From contig CM060947.1 of assembly GCA_030765055.1 (NCBI GenBank), positions 104,119,619 to 104,183,618 on the forward strand: a DNA stretch of 64,000 nt, given 5' to 3'. The translations under genes and the position numbers were made by a program. The stretch is from Mantis religiosa (taxonomy: Eukaryota; Arthropoda; Insecta; Mantodea; Mantidae). Position 1 is the first letter of the stretch, and each line of letters opens with the position of its first letter. The notes under the pieces were generated by a model that did not search any database, had not been told where the DNA came from, and saw only the letters and a program-made list of their open reading frames with translations. Positions 46,960-59,169 of this stretch are shown in pieces.

Positions 46960-47584
46960 CTGTGTTTCGGCCCAGCCACTGCCACACAGGATACTCCATT
47001 GAAGTTTACTTACAGACATGTTACAATATGTGTTGTTACAGAATAGTCACCTATTACTCCTTCCCTCTTTTTACAATCCATATCCCCTTGTTTTTTACAT
47101 TACTTAAAAACTGCCCTATGTTTTTATAATTTTTCTTCAAAACCTTGATTAACCTAATTCTCCTGTTCATTTTTGGTATTTGACATTCTTTCCTCCACAA
47201 CTCCGGTTCCTTACAATCAAACAGTATATGTTCTATATCCTCTTTGTCCCCACACAATGGACAAACACCTTGGGGTATCCATTTCTTTGACCTCTTAAAT
47301 CTCCATATCCCTGCTCTTATCATTGCTATTCCCTTTCTTTCTTCATTGCTCGTTCTATATACCTCTTCCTCCCTCAGCTATATTTCAATGGGATATAGAA
47401 GACCAGTGATCTCTCTGTTAATTTACTAAACAGTTTCTGAATCTCCATATCTTCAAGTCTTTTGCTGGTCCCTTTCCAAAAATGTTTATAATTAGTTTCT
47501 CTTTCTCCAAATATCACCCATACCATTATCTTCCATGTTATTTCATAAATTACTTACCCATGATGGTGATGATTATTATTATTA

Positions 47585-47674
<90 letters not shown>

Positions 47675-48370
47675 GGGCACTCAACAGCGCAGTTATCAGC
47701 GACCGAAACCCATCCTTTATTTGGTAAACTTAGTTCTTGATACTTTAAGCATTGTTGCAATAATTCCCTTCCTCTAAATTCAATACCATATACCAATATT
47801 TTAATGCCCTTTCTATAACCAAACCTTTTCTTGGAATTCTCCCAATTTCAATTAGAGCTACTTCATTTTCAGTTGATATTGGCAGCCCTAGAGCTTCCTT
47901 ACAAAACCCCCTGTGTACACAATCTACAACTTTCCATTCCTTTTCCAGCCTCCATATCTCAATACCATACAGCATTCGTGCCTCAACCACTGAATTATAT
48001 ACCCTTTCCAACCTTTTCATTTCCATTTCAGGCATTTTAGACAAGTATCCTCTTACAGCTGAAATTGCTGCTTTCCCTTTTGCCAGTACACATTTCTTTT
48101 GCTTCTCCCATTTCCCTCCTGCATTGATTTTCATTCCTAAGTAATCATTCATGTACCACTTTATATTCTATTCCCTCTTTCCGCCACTTCTCATGTTTAC
48201 TCAGTTTGGTACCTTTTTTAAATACAATAATTTGGGTTTTACCTCTCTTCACATTTAGGCCCCAATCTGCACAATATTTATTTCTTGTAAAGATATTTTA
48301 ACCCATTTATAGTAAAAGCACTAATCACCAAGTCATCTGCAAACAATCCAAGCTAATAGGCTAACAAGTC
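46960..48370 (-). pseudogene. LINE relic: reverse transcriptase end and zinc motif
   Basis: Minus strand, from the right: LFADDLVISAFTINGLKYL (the reverse transcriptase catalytic ADD), then NDYLGMKINAGGKW, VRGYLSKMPEMEMKRLERVY, MLYGIEIW and ALKYWYMVLNLEEGN. After an AAT repeat comes CPLCGDKEDIEHILFDCKE, the C-terminal zinc-knuckle. The order is that of a LINE polyprotein; frames are broken and the 5' end is gone. Confidence 0.85.
47566..47673 (+). repeat. (ATT)n microsatellite
   Basis: About 35 near-perfect ATT units inside the LINE relic, with one interruption near 47582. Long hydrophobic open frames over it are artefacts. Confidence 0.95.
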
Positions 48371-48419
48371 TTGAGGAATAAGAAATTGGAGGTTAAGGTG
48401 TGGAACAAATACAGAAAAA

Positions 48420-49380
48420 ATGTATACAAATAAGGTAGGATCCGGACTTTTATTATTGGACAACAAGCATGAAATAAAGGAACTGGAAAGCCGATTTGCA
48501 CCTCAACTGTACTATTTCATGATTTAAATGTGAAAATATTATTCCATGTTGTTTATTTATGTTGATTCAATATTGTGTAAGTCATCTGTAATGTATATTT
48601 TAGCATATCAGGACAGATCCACAAGTTTCTGACCTAACAAACTAGGAAAAGACAAAAACTATATTTCACTTTTCAATATAGTCACCCTATATTGCAATAC
48701 ATTTCTCACATCTGAGTTAACATTTCAAGCTTCCCAAAAAAATTTTGTCCTCAAACTCGATTAAAAAGTACCCCTCACTTCTTCATTACACATAAATTTC
48801 CTTCCTCAAAGTGCCTTCAAGAGTTTTAAGAAAAGGAAAAAGTCACTGGGAGCTAGATCTGGACTGCAGGGTGGATGGTTGATCTCCTTGAGGCCACATT
48901 TTCTCATAGCTTCCTTTGCAATAAACTGTGTGCAGAGGCACATTGTCATGAAGAAGGTGCACATTTCTACACAGCTCTGCTCAGCTTTTCTTTGATGAAA
49001 ATACATAGTCTGTGTGGCAGGTTAGAACAGTACTTCCCATTAACCGAAGTATTCCTTTCCTTGAAGTCAATGAAGATTATTCCTTTGCAGTCCCAAAAGA
49101 TGGCCACAATCTTCTTGGTTGACTGAGTGACTATTGCCTTTACAGGTCATGCTTCGCCAGGTTTACACCATCCATTGATTCTCTCTGATCATAGTATTGG
49201 ATCATGTTTCATTTCCTGTGATTAAAATTTGCAGAACTTCTCTCACTGCCACAGTAGAGCTCAAAAAATGCCTGACAAGAGAAGACGCCTTTCAGTTTTT
49301 GGACTGAGGAAGCAAGTCTTGGCAGCCATTCTTGCACTCTTATTTATATTTAAATTTTATGAATAATTCAAAGCACTTGG
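48420..49380 (-). pseudogene. mariner-like transposase relic
   Basis: The minus strand around 49006-48806 reads LHDNVPLHT-like, then HPPCSPDLAPSDFFLFLKL, the last two catalytic aspartate motifs of mariner/SETMAR transposases. The upstream part is frameshifted. A separate family from the 10208/34171 mariners. Confidence 0.75.
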
Positions 49381-49402
49381 AATGGCTCAAACTTGCAGTT
49401 TG

Positions 49403-49406
<4 letters not shown>

Positions 49407-49488
<82 letters not shown>
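49407..49488 (+). repeat. (CT)n microsatellite
   Basis: About 40 CT units. Confidence 0.97.
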
Positions 49489-49489
<1 letters not shown>

Positions 49490-49739
49490 ATTATTACTTT
49501 GAATCGCCAGTCTACAGTTCTTCTTCCATAAGAGCAATGTTTTCAGCAATGAGCTCCTCCAAGCCAACCTGTATGTTCTTTGCTTTCAATGCTTTCTTGA
49601 CCAATTCAAAAAAGTTTGGCCCATTCTTCCAATTACTGTTTAATTTCATTTGGAGTAAGTCATCTTTTTGTAAAGAAAACGTGGCTCGATAATCAATTCC
49701 CAACATGTTAAAAACTTCTACAGATAGCCTTTTTTATGT

Positions 49740-50085
49740 TGGTTGGTTACCAACACTCCCCACATGGCAACCTTGGCCTTCGGGGTAACCTAGCCCCACC
49801 ATGTGGAGTCCGGACACCATTTCTCAGGAGGAGGCGCCCAAAGGGCAGTGTCCATTACCTCCAATGATAGGGTGATAGTGAAGATGGTGAGGCGAGAGGA
49901 TCTACAGTTTATACTGTGAACTCCGAACTATGCTGGGCATAGGGGACATTTCACATTTGCTAGACAGAGGTGAAGGCGAGGATAGAGCAGACAAAGTCAT
50001 CAACCCTAGAGCCGGGAATCGCACTCGGGACCCTTAGCAGGGGAGCCGCAAATGAAACCACTGCATTATCCTGGTGCCCCGTCAT
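49740..50085 (-). mobile_element. tRNA-derived SINE, family 4
   Basis: GC-richer than its surroundings. The minus strand begins with a tRNA-like head (CAGTGGTTTCATTTGCGG; CCGAGTGCGATTCCCGG), then a 250 bp body ending near GTTGGTAACCAACC. Only copy in the window, so family status is inferred. Confidence 0.65.
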
Positions 50086-50159
50086 CTTTATGTATAACTA
50101 GAAGTTATTTTAAGACTTATGCCATGGTCTGCTGGAGTTAGAATTTCCAGACATTCATG

Positions 50160-50960
50160 CACAACTACAGTGGACATCTACAGTGGCATGGCCATGGTCT
50201 CTTCAGAGAAGTTTATATAGGTCTGAAATGTTGACTATTTGAACTGCTATATTTAGCCCCGAGCAACCTCTGCTGATTGGTCTGGATAGCAACTTTTGGA
50301 GGGAGGAAACAGTCTTCATCCATGGTGTTGTTCCCTTCGAATTGGTTCGCATAAATTTCCTTTGTTTTGTGTTATTTCTTGCCTTCGATGACAGGATTCC
50401 AGTTGCTGTTGAGTTTCAAAGCTACTTCTCACTTATTGAAATTGCTGGAATGTTCATAAATTTCAATAGATTTGTGCTTAGTTGGGCATGGTAGACTGTC
50501 ATGGATGACAGAATACTTGTGTCCTGGAACTTAATTGTTTGTCCTGCACTTCAAAGGCATGTTGGGCCATTGCAGACATATCTGTTTGGCCCATACAGCA
50601 GCTTTTGTGTTCAGTGAGTTTGGTGTTGATGCTGTTCTGTGTAGTTCCAATGTAAACCAAATCACAGGAACAGGAAATATAGTATAGACTGCTGATGACA
50701 AAGGCTCCATAGGATATTTAGCTGAGCTTAGTAAATTGATAAGTTGTTTTGTGGGCTTAAAAACAGACTAGGCAGTCTAGAATCACTGTATAGTACAACA
50801 TCTGAGAAATATTGGACCCCCAATTCTGGCTGTACAAACTGCCAAAGGATTTTAATAGGTTGGTTAAATAGTTAAAACGTTTGCATTCGTGCATGCCATT
50901 TGCCATTCCAATGTTGTGGAGGAAAACTATGGACCACATCACTGACTTATTTCTGTGTGG
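50160..50960 (-). pseudogene. PLE relic, another lineage
   Basis: The minus strand reads IGMANGMHECKRFNYLTNLL, then SLYYISCSCDLVYIGTTQNS, HKSCCMGQTDMSAMAQHAF. This is a GIY-YIG block (SCxCxxxYIG, basic helix, A-x-H) of a PLE lineage distinct from families A-F. Confidence 0.72.
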
Positions 50961-51174
50961 TCAATATATCTGGTTTCACTTAATAATCATTCTCTTCAGT
51001 ATCCAAATTTGCAGTCAGCCATGCAAACTGTTAAACTAGTGATTCTTTGCCACTTCCAAAATCTCCTGAAAAATGGACTTTGGAGGAAGAAACTACATTT
51101 TCTGGCTCTGGTTCTTCTCCATCCCTATCTGATCCTGACTTCAATATATCTTGAGAATTACATTTGATACCACA

Positions 51175-52450
51175 GGCTGAATTAAATGATCGTGTAAGGG
51201 ACTCAAAACTAAATAAAGAATTGGCTGAGATTTTATGATCACGACTTCAGAAATGAAACCTATTACAGCTGGCACAAAAATCACAGAAAACAGGTATTAA
51301 ATATGTTGTCATTCTTCTTAGAAAAGGAACAGTTGGTTTACTGCAATGATATTAATGGGCTAGTAGTTGAATTGGGAAGAGAATATAATTCTCAAGATGG
51401 CATCTCTTCTTAATTGTCAAAATTGAATTTAAAGGCCATTCCTTTGCATTAGGGGGATATATATCTTATCTGTGTCAGTTGCCTACTCCATTACTATGAA
51501 GGAAACATATGACAGTATGAGAACAATTCTTAAGGCTTTGAACTATCCACAACATGAATGGCAGATTTGTGTAGATCTAAAAGTAATAGGCATGGTAAAA
51601 GGGATGAAGTCAGGATTCACAGAATTCTGTTGTTACTTGTGTGAGTGGGATAGTTGTGATAAGCTTAATCATTATGAAATTAAGGAGTGGCCACCAAGAG
51701 AAACTTCAGTAGGACAAAAAACTCAACAACCCATCGGTTGATGATGCAACTAAAATATATTTTTTTTGTTGCCATCATTACATAAAAAACTGGGATTAAT
51801 GAAGAAGTTTCACAAATCAGCAGGGCTTTTCAACATTTAAGAGTGCAAATTCAAAGGTTAAGTGAGTCTCAAATAGAAGAAGGCATTTTTATATATCCTC
51901 AAATGTAAAATCTCCTTGACAATGCTGCATTCGAGAGGACTCTCATTCCAGTTGAGAAAAATGTCTGGCTTGTATTCAAGTTAGTATGTGTGAATTTTCT
52001 GGGAAACTAGCACCAGAAAATTACAGAAATATAGTAGAAGACTTGTTGAGGGCTTACAAATTAATGGGATGCAATATATCCCTTAAGATCACTTTCTGCA
52101 TTCACACTTTGATTTTTTTTCCCAAGAAACTTGGCTGTCATCAGTGACGAACATGGTGCAATTTTAGAAATGGAAAAGTGTTACAAAGCGAAATCAGTGA
52201 CCAACATGATTGCTGATTACTTACTACAGATGTTTCAAAGGCATATATCCCTTAAGATCACTTTCTGCATTCACACTTTGATTTTTTTTCACAAGAAACT
52301 TGGCTGTCATCAGTGACGAACATGGTGCAATTTTAGAAATGGAAAAGTGTTACAAAGCGAAATCAGTGACCAACATGATTGCTGATTACTTACTACAGAT
52401 GTTTCAAAGGCATCTGACTGGCACATGTCATTCCGGAAGAAGTTTTGAAA
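51175..52450 (+). pseudogene. Relic of a repeated insect gene family, role unknown to me
   Basis: The plus-strand frames give SRLQK-NLLQLAQKSQ, LEKEQLVYCNDINGLVVELG, MKETYDSMRTILKALNYPQH, WQICVDLKVIGMVKG, FCCYLCEWDS and KEWPPRETSVGQKTQQP, then LAVISDEHGAIL, MEKCYKAKSVTNMIADYLLQ. I recognise this word order from multi-copy uncharacterised arthropod proteins (CxLCxWDS, ISDEHG, MEKRY). They behave like mobile-element genes, but I cannot assign a reaction. The frame is broken several times and the 3' part holds a 169 bp tandem duplication. Confidence 0.6.
52075..52412 (+). repeat. 169 bp tandem duplication
   Basis: Two adjacent copies with period 169 (CCTTAAGATC starts at 52081 and 52250). I notice only one internal difference (CCCAAG against CACAAG), so the event is recent. 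Confidence 0.93.
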
Positions 52451-52459
52451 GGTGAGATT

Positions 52460-53640
52460 TTTGCTTCAATTTAAGCATGTGTTGCAATGAAATACATATT
52501 TATCCTTCTTAGAAAATAAGTATTTTACCATTTGGATCTTATATGACTTGGTTTTAAATTGATTGATTCTAATAATATTACGCACACAAAAACAAAACAA
52601 AAAACTAAGTGCAGATAAGCAATAATCCACAAAATAGAATAAACAAAATTCAACACGTCCTTGGAAAAAACTTTTAGGTGATAAAGAATAACGGACTTCA
52701 AATTCAAAATCATTACATGCAAATTAACTAAATACCTATTTTCATTTGTGCGAGCAACAAAAGGTTCAAACTGTTTGTTGTGATGTTATTTAAACACACT
52801 GAAAATGCTTTAAAAAACAATCAAAGAAGAAATCATTCTTGCTACCAGTTTCCCTCAAAATATAATGCTGTTTATTAAGTTAAGATGATTCTACTTTACT
52901 AACTCCTAATTTATCTACAAAGCATTGTTTTATTGGATATATGGATCCAGCAATACTCCAGATCCCATAGGCATACAATAACTAGCAGTTTGGGCCCTAC
53001 TGGTCAAAGTGGAGAAAACTGGATGGAGAAGATAAAATATTGCCTCCATTCACTGAAGTCAAGATCTTGTGCATATTACCTAAGCTAGCAGATATATATT
53101 GCAAACTCTACACTCCTAATGGAGAGTCAAATACAAATTGAGTACTGTTTACTGTTAATTTGGAAAGTGCCTTAATAAACAAGGTATAATCTCAATTACG
53201 TAAGAAAATGTTGGAATTCACCAAGTGCACAGCCTCACCTGAAACTTTGTATAAATCATGTCTATTTCTAGTTGCTGCTGCATACCATAATTTTTTCTAT
53301 TAACAGAGCATTACATCACTATCCTGTTGAGAAAAAATTTACAGTTTCTATTTCTGCACTAGGCAAACACAGTAAGAGAAAATATCTTATAACTCTGTAC
53401 CTTTCTACTCAACTTCTTAGTGAACTAGACATAAGTTACCATGTTTTACACTCAAGCTCATTTTATACTGCACATACGATGATTCTCTGCAGTCACTCAA
53501 CAGCATGGTTGAAAGAAAACAATACAACATATGATCTTTTAAAGTGTGTGCTGCTAACTCCCTTAATATTCTACAAATATTAAATCATTTCTTTTACATC
53601 ATATGAAAAACTTTGTCTAACATACAGACACAAAAACTAT
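52460..53640. other. No recognisable feature
   Basis: AT-rich intron up to the dynein exon at 53647; nothing recognised. Confidence 0.5.
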
Positions 53641-53646
53641 ACTTAC

Positions 53647-53803
53647 GCCCCTTCATCACCATCAGTTACGCCTGTGTAGTCTGTGTAAATGTCCACACTT
53701 TCTGACAGAGCACGTTCCATCAAACGACCAGCACGATCAATAAAGCGTTGAAAGTCCTCAGTAAGGATAATCATCTGCTTCTCTTCTTCTGATAATTCTC
53801 GCA
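53647..53803 (-). CDS. DYNC1I: Dynein intermediate chain exon: RELSEEEKQ block
   Basis: This 157 nt exon has an AG acceptor and a GTAAGT donor. It encodes VRELSEEEKQM, then EDFQRFIDRAGRLMERAL, then VDIYTDYTG and an acidic end. It matches the conserved helical segment ahead of the WD repeats of cytoplasmic dynein intermediate chains, and the VDIYTDY wording is insect-like. The last two bases (GC) join the first G of the next exon to make alanine. The intron on its 3' side is 14.6 kb and carries hAT, LTR, LINE and mariner debris. Confidence 0.95.
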
Positions 53804-54069
53804 CTATTTTAATAGGGAAGTTCAAAAAGTAAAGATTAACAGATACAATTATGTAATATTTTAAAAAGCACAAATGTTTGAAAGGTAAAATATAAATATT
53901 TGCTGACCATTTGGAACAATTACAAAATTCCAATAAGTATATCCCAGCTTATATTCAATGTAAACAGAAAAAACTATATGAACATTAAGATTCTCTAGTA
54001 AAATTAGCAATAGCGCTAACACTGTGGTTATGTGCAGCTAACAATTACATTCAATAATCTGCTCACATA

Positions 54070-55020
54070 CGAGAGTCGGCTGATCAAGTCCCGGACTTTA
54101 CAATAAAAGAAACATTAAACATTAATTTTCTTTATTTCTCAACATAATCTCCAGAAAGGCTAATACATTTATCATCTGTGTTCTAATTTAATTAAACCAT
54201 CTCTGAAGCGCAATTTAAAAATGGTCCTACAATAGCTTGTTTACCGCAACAATGACCTCATTGCTGTGAAACCTTCATCCTCCAAGAAATATTTGAAGGT
54301 TCGGGAACAGGTGGTAGTCACAGGGTGCTAGATCTGGTGAATAGGGTGGATGTTCAAGCAATTCTAACTTTAATTCGCATGTTTTTTCCATTGCAATCAC
54401 TTAGCGATGGGCTGGAAGGAACAAGATTTTTTCCTTTGCCAAATGAGGTATTTTTCCTTTCACCACATCACTCAAACATAGCAGTAAGCTTGTGTAGTAG
54501 TCACCAGTGATACTTTTATACCTTTCCAAGTATTCAATACAAATAATTCCCTGTGCATCCCAGAAAACACTTGCCATAAGCTGATAAAATTGACTGCCTT
54601 TCTGGAGTTGGTTCACCTGGCGCAATCCACTGTTTTGACTGTGATTTACTTTCTGAAATCTAGTGATGTATCCAAGTATCATCCGTGGTAATAAGCCATC
54701 TCAAAAATTTACTGGAATTTTTACTATAGAGCTCTGAATTCTTAACACAGTTTCTCTTTGCAACTTTTAATCAGGTATCAAATGCAGCACCCATTTTGCA
54801 CAGGCCTTGTGAAAGTCCAAAACATTACTTAAAATATTACCTGCATGTTCTTTTGATATGTTTATAGCCTCTGCTATATCAAACAACTTTAATCTGCAGT
54901 CTTCCAGTACCAAACAATGAATTTTTTTCAATGACCTCTGGAGTAGATTTTCACAGGGTATCCAGAACAAGGCACATTACTAGTGCTCATACATCCCATT
55001 TTGAACTCTGCAACCCACCT
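54070..55020 (-). pseudogene. mariner-like transposase relic, third lineage
   Basis: The minus strand near 54350 reads HPPYSPDLAPCDYHLFPNLQ, the final catalytic motif of mariner. Farther from that end, towards 55020, come GYITRFQ-like and DIAEAINISKEHAGNIL, the helix-turn-helix half. Several stops. Its left end (GAGTCGGCTGATCAAGTCCC) differs from the other mariners here. Confidence 0.75.
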
Positions 55021-55028
55021 TTAAATCA

Positions 55029-55625
55029 TTGTACATGAAGGGCTGGGGGAGGGAAGGATATATAGATATATGTAGTAAGTTAGGGCGAGAAGGTTTTGCT
55101 TGGGCGAGAACAGGAGTGAGAAACTTGAAAGGTATAGGTCAAGAGAGGGAGCTAGATAAATGTCCATTGTGTGGAGAAGAGAATGCAGATTTCCATTGTA
55201 TATTAAATTGTAGTCAAACAAAGATGTGGAGAGAGCAGGCTTGGCTACGTAAATGGGACAGTTTGGGGGGTGAAGTAGTAATTAGAAAAATGTTGTCAGT
55301 AAAAGGAGAAAAGAACAGGAGAAATATAGGGAATTATTTAGGGAAAGTTAAAGAGATGGCTAAGAACAATTAAGAGAAAAATGTAGAGTGAGATAGATGA
55401 AATGGCAGAAAGTGTAAAAAGGAGCAGAGGGCCTCCATTACACAAAAACCTAGGGTTAGGTGTATGGGGGCTGAATTACTATTCAATGGTGGGCAACATG
55501 ATAACATGACAGGATTTTTCGGATTTAGGAATATATGGCATATTTCAGTATGGATTTTATAATTGTAATCTTGATTTTGTATTTCCATTTGTTGATGTAA
55601 AAGGAAATAAATTACTTAATTACTT
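55029..55625 (+). pseudogene. LINE 3' end with zinc motif
   Basis: The open frame 55029-55373 reads KGWGREGYIDICSKLGREGF, then ELDKCPLCGEENADFHCILN. This is a CCHC-type C-terminal motif of LINE polyproteins (compare CPLCGDKEDIEHILFDC at 47250). A 3' UTR follows and ends in ACTTAATTACTTACT. The last 115 codons are intact, unusually well kept among the LINEs here. Confidence 0.78.
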
Positions 55626-55629
55626 ACTA

Positions 55630-56700
55630 ATTACATGAAGGGGCAGATTCTTTCAATGTACAATCCATTTCCTCCTTGATTTCTTTAGGTGATAAGCCTC
55701 AAATGGAAGTATTTAATCACTGCTCGTTTTTCCAAATCCTCATATTTTCATGAAACCTCTACACTTGTCTTGTTTAAAGTTCTGTCGTTCAAAAACTAAA
55801 CAAGCTATTGACCTATAACTATGGATACTAGCTATATGATGCTATCCAACAAACTGGACCAGTGGTGCCATCTCTATGTGAGGCCCACGACTTATCAGCC
55901 AACCCTGTATACATATTGTCACCATGACACAAGGCTATATATATGGGCTGCCTGGTAACTTGAACCTGGGCACAGCTAATGGCCAATCTCCTTAGGAACA
56001 ACAACTGTGCGGAATTGGCATCTTCTTGCACCAAAGGATTTGTTTTGATAGTTTCCAATTAAGTTACATTTTCAGAATATTTGCTTTATATTTGGGATCT
56101 ATATAAGGAACTGACTAGTACCTGGCAGCGACAGCGCACAATGAACAGTTGACAGTTAAGTTGATTGAATTCATATGGCTTAAATGTTCACTGTCAAGCA
56201 CAGTTAGTTGTAAGTTGTGACTCAGAAGTTCAATTGTGATTCAGTTTGACAGATCAGCTGCATTTGTTCTAAATAAGTGCAAGAGTATCCCAAGTGCAAC
56301 ATTTGCAGTACACACCTGATTAAATGTGTTTACTAGCAACTGGTCTTTTCATTTGTTGCATTGTTGTAAGGAGTAGGATTAAAAATCAAGATAAAAGAAA
56401 TGCCTAAAAAATTATTGGCCAAAGATAGGAAACATGGAGAAGATGCAAGATGAAAATGCAAACAGGGATAAGGATAGAGTGAAATGATGTAAACTCTGGA
56501 AAATATAAAACAGGAAGTGAAATAATGACAGCAAAACACTGCATTCAAAATTATACAGAAAGAAATTGAGTAAAAGAACAAATGAAGACAGAAATATTGC
56601 AACACTCTTTATCAACAAAAATTGACAAACAACTATCCACCATAACTGCATTTGGGTCACAACCTTCAAACACAATTGCACACAAATATGATGGAACATT
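55630..56700. other. No recognisable gene
   Basis: Nothing recognised apart from short chance frames; may hold the 5' part of the LTR element that follows. Confidence 0.4.
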
Positions 56701-57800
56701 GACTTCTGTAGTCTTCTGCTGACAAGCTACCCATAACTGAGGAGGGAGCTGTACAGATTATGCCCAGATTTCAGGGATTGGTGGTAGAAGTTCTGAATAC
56801 AATTCCAATGTCAGTGGTGTCCTGATATATCTATGAAGCCCTCAAAAACCAGTTCAGAGAAAAAAAAATGCTTGGCCACAGTTTAATGTAGCCAACTCAA
56901 GAAAATGCTGCAACAATCAGGGCAGATGCGAGAGTTTGCTCTGGTAGTTTAACTATTGGTGAACCAGGCTTTGGTAAACCACTTGTTCCACCTGGTTAAG
57001 TGTTCCAGCTGTCTGCTCTTTTGAAGGGTGTATGAACTAACTATAAGACAGCATTTGATGATCAGCAATTACAGCACCACCCATCAAATACTATCAGTCT
57101 TGTGGAGGATAGAGGCAGTTAAAGTAGTAGCTAGTCCCTACCATCTGCAGCAAATAAATGAACCAGAACCCTGGCTACAATGTCTCTCGCCCTGTTTATA
57201 GGGGACACCTCTTGTTGTCTAATGGCTACAACCCAGTGACGAAGGAACGCGGCCACCTTTAAAAGTTGTCATGTTTTGGCAAAATGTATACTTGGAGTAT
57301 TCAATATGTCAGACAAAGGACATCAACAAAAGTCTTCTAAAGGTGTATATGGTGTGTATTGGGGATGTGGCCAGACAAGACAACTAGTTAAGGGCTATCC
57401 AAACTGAATCCAAGAGCAGACTATGTTTGCAGATGGAGACAGTCTATGGTTGAGGATGGAGTAGCTATAGGCCAAGGTAATAGATGTCCATCCCTTGGAG
57501 ATCAGTATGTGATATGATGGAGGCAATGAATCAACCCAGACATTGTGAGGATTTTATGGATGTTTTGGGTGTGTGGCCAGGCGGCATAATCTACTGAAAG
57601 CCAAGTTGACCAGCGTCAAGCAGCATGTAGTGGGAATTGGCCAGCCAGGACACTTGCTGAAGAACTGTAACTATAACCAAGGCAATGAGCTGGAGGAAAA
57701 CGAATAAGAACATGTTCAGGTGCAAGTTGGGGCTGTCATCATCCATTCGAGTGATGCTATGTGCCTTGGACAAAATGTATGACATTCTCGTCACAGATGA
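56700..57800 (+). pseudogene. gag-like relic with decayed zinc knuckles
   Basis: The plus-strand frames contain VYWGCGQTRQLVKGYPN and GQPGHLLKNCNYNQ, both degraded forms of the C-C-H-C zinc knuckle of LTR-retrotransposon gag. The region is full of stops. With the integrase-like relic at 58550 it probably marks one internally deleted LTR element. Confidence 0.5.
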
Positions 57801-58079
57801 CTAGATACGAAAAAAAAAAAAAAAAACTGTGTTGGATATTAGCATGATTGTAATCAGACTTGACAGGACTCTCATTCAAGGAAACCAAAACCAACTTATA
57901 AGACTGACAGAATTGGATGACCCCTTGCTGTGTAGGTGCCTTACTGGAGTGACCCTAGGGTGGAAAGGTAATTCTGGCAGAAGATGCGATTTGACCCATA
58001 AGAAGTCTATTCGTTAATGACACTGTCAATTGTCTTCTCTTGGTATAGGACACAATCCTATTCATTTATGGTCCTCTAC

Positions 58080-58390
58080 CCCTTTTGCCATTGTAGGAGT
58101 CGGCTGAGGGAGCCACAACTATGGATCAGAGAGAGAAATCCAAGGATGGGTAATCAGCTCAGTTCCCTGAATTTGAGTGAGGGAAGATAAATAGAATGAG
58201 GATGAAAGGAAAGATGATAATAAAGCAATTGGTGGAATGATGGCGGAAGAAAATGGAGGTTCTAGAGAAAACCCGCCCCAGCACCATGTTGTCCACCACA
58301 AATCTCACTTTGCAGCTGCCTGGGATCGAACCCAGGCTGCCTTGGTGAGAGTCAAGCAGTCTAACCAGTTGGCCATGGCACATCAATTGT
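58080..58390 (-). mobile_element. tRNA-derived SINE, family 3
   Basis: The head at the right end on the minus strand reads GCCATGGCCAACTGGTTAGA, then TTGACTCTCACCAAGG and GGGTTCGATCCCAGG. The loop CTCTCAC suggests a glutamate tRNA (CTC) ancestor. The body is shared with 62866-63190 (AAAGTGAGATTTGTGGTGGA). Confidence 0.88.
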
Positions 58391-58549
58391 CAGGATCATA
58401 AAATACCAATAAATGTACAGACATGGGGCTGTTGCTTTAAAGCACATTTAAAAACACTTGGTTTGGGTCACATTTCAAACTGCAACCTCAGGATCACTAA
58501 CCAGCGCCAAGGCAACTGAGCCACCTAGACCAAGACGACAGGGGCCAAA

Positions 58550-58790
58550 AGCAGATGGTTATGAAAACACATCTGCAAGGTCAACAGGCATGGAACTTCA
58601 TGGACTATCTTCAAGATGCCCATGAGAGGGTCTCTCAAAACATCCAGGTGGCAAGAGACCAAATGAAGACCCATACAACCGGCAAGCCAAATGTTGAGGC
58701 TTCCAGAAGAATGATCTGTATCACCCTAGATGGATCAAAATGTGTTGTACTACACTGCAACAATACCAACAGTATAGTTGATATCTAAGA
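58550..58790 (+). pseudogene. LTR retrotransposon integrase C-terminal relic
   Basis: Reads FMDYLQDAHERVSQNIQVAR, DQMKTHTTG, matching the helical stretch after the integrase core of Gypsy-type elements (xxLxxxHxxxRxxxxxASDRMKxRYD). Short, with a stop at the end. Confidence 0.5.
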
Positions 58791-58947
58791 GCTGCCCTAA
58801 AGGAAGATGGTGTTACACTTGTATTGTCTGACCCGTTATAACAGCACTGATCAGGACGGCAGTTCAAAAGAGGGGTCAGTGGCTGCATGTAGCTATTTAT
58901 GGCCACTGGGGTTAATCTGCCCAGCTTTCAGGGCATAAGTGCCAGTG

Positions 58948-58986
58948 TGTTGTTTAGTGTCATTAATTGACTCCCTTTAAATTTAA
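58948..58986 (+). mobile_element. PLE family A 3'-end scrap
   Basis: GTGTTGTTTAGTGTCATTAA, then TTGACTCCCTTTAAATTTAA, the family A 3' end without coding sequence or extra tail. Confidence 0.75.
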
Positions 58987-59169
58987 CCACTGTGTGTTGC
59001 TTGCTGGCTCCAGGAGATACATTTTGCCAAGTTTTGAGTAGGTTCCTTTCCACAATGCTTGTATTCAGCATTTGTATAAGGAAGTGAAAAATGATCAGTG
59101 GGACACTGGACTGTTTATAGTTGAGTTGAGCAGACAGTGACAGTCAAGGTTCAACAGAACACAGTGGAC

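Noticed and set aside
47482..47777. Poly-leucine/poly-isoleucine frames
   Set aside because: Produced by the ATT microsatellite, not a gene.
49393..49692. Serine/leucine repeat frame
   Set aside because: Produced by the CT microsatellite.
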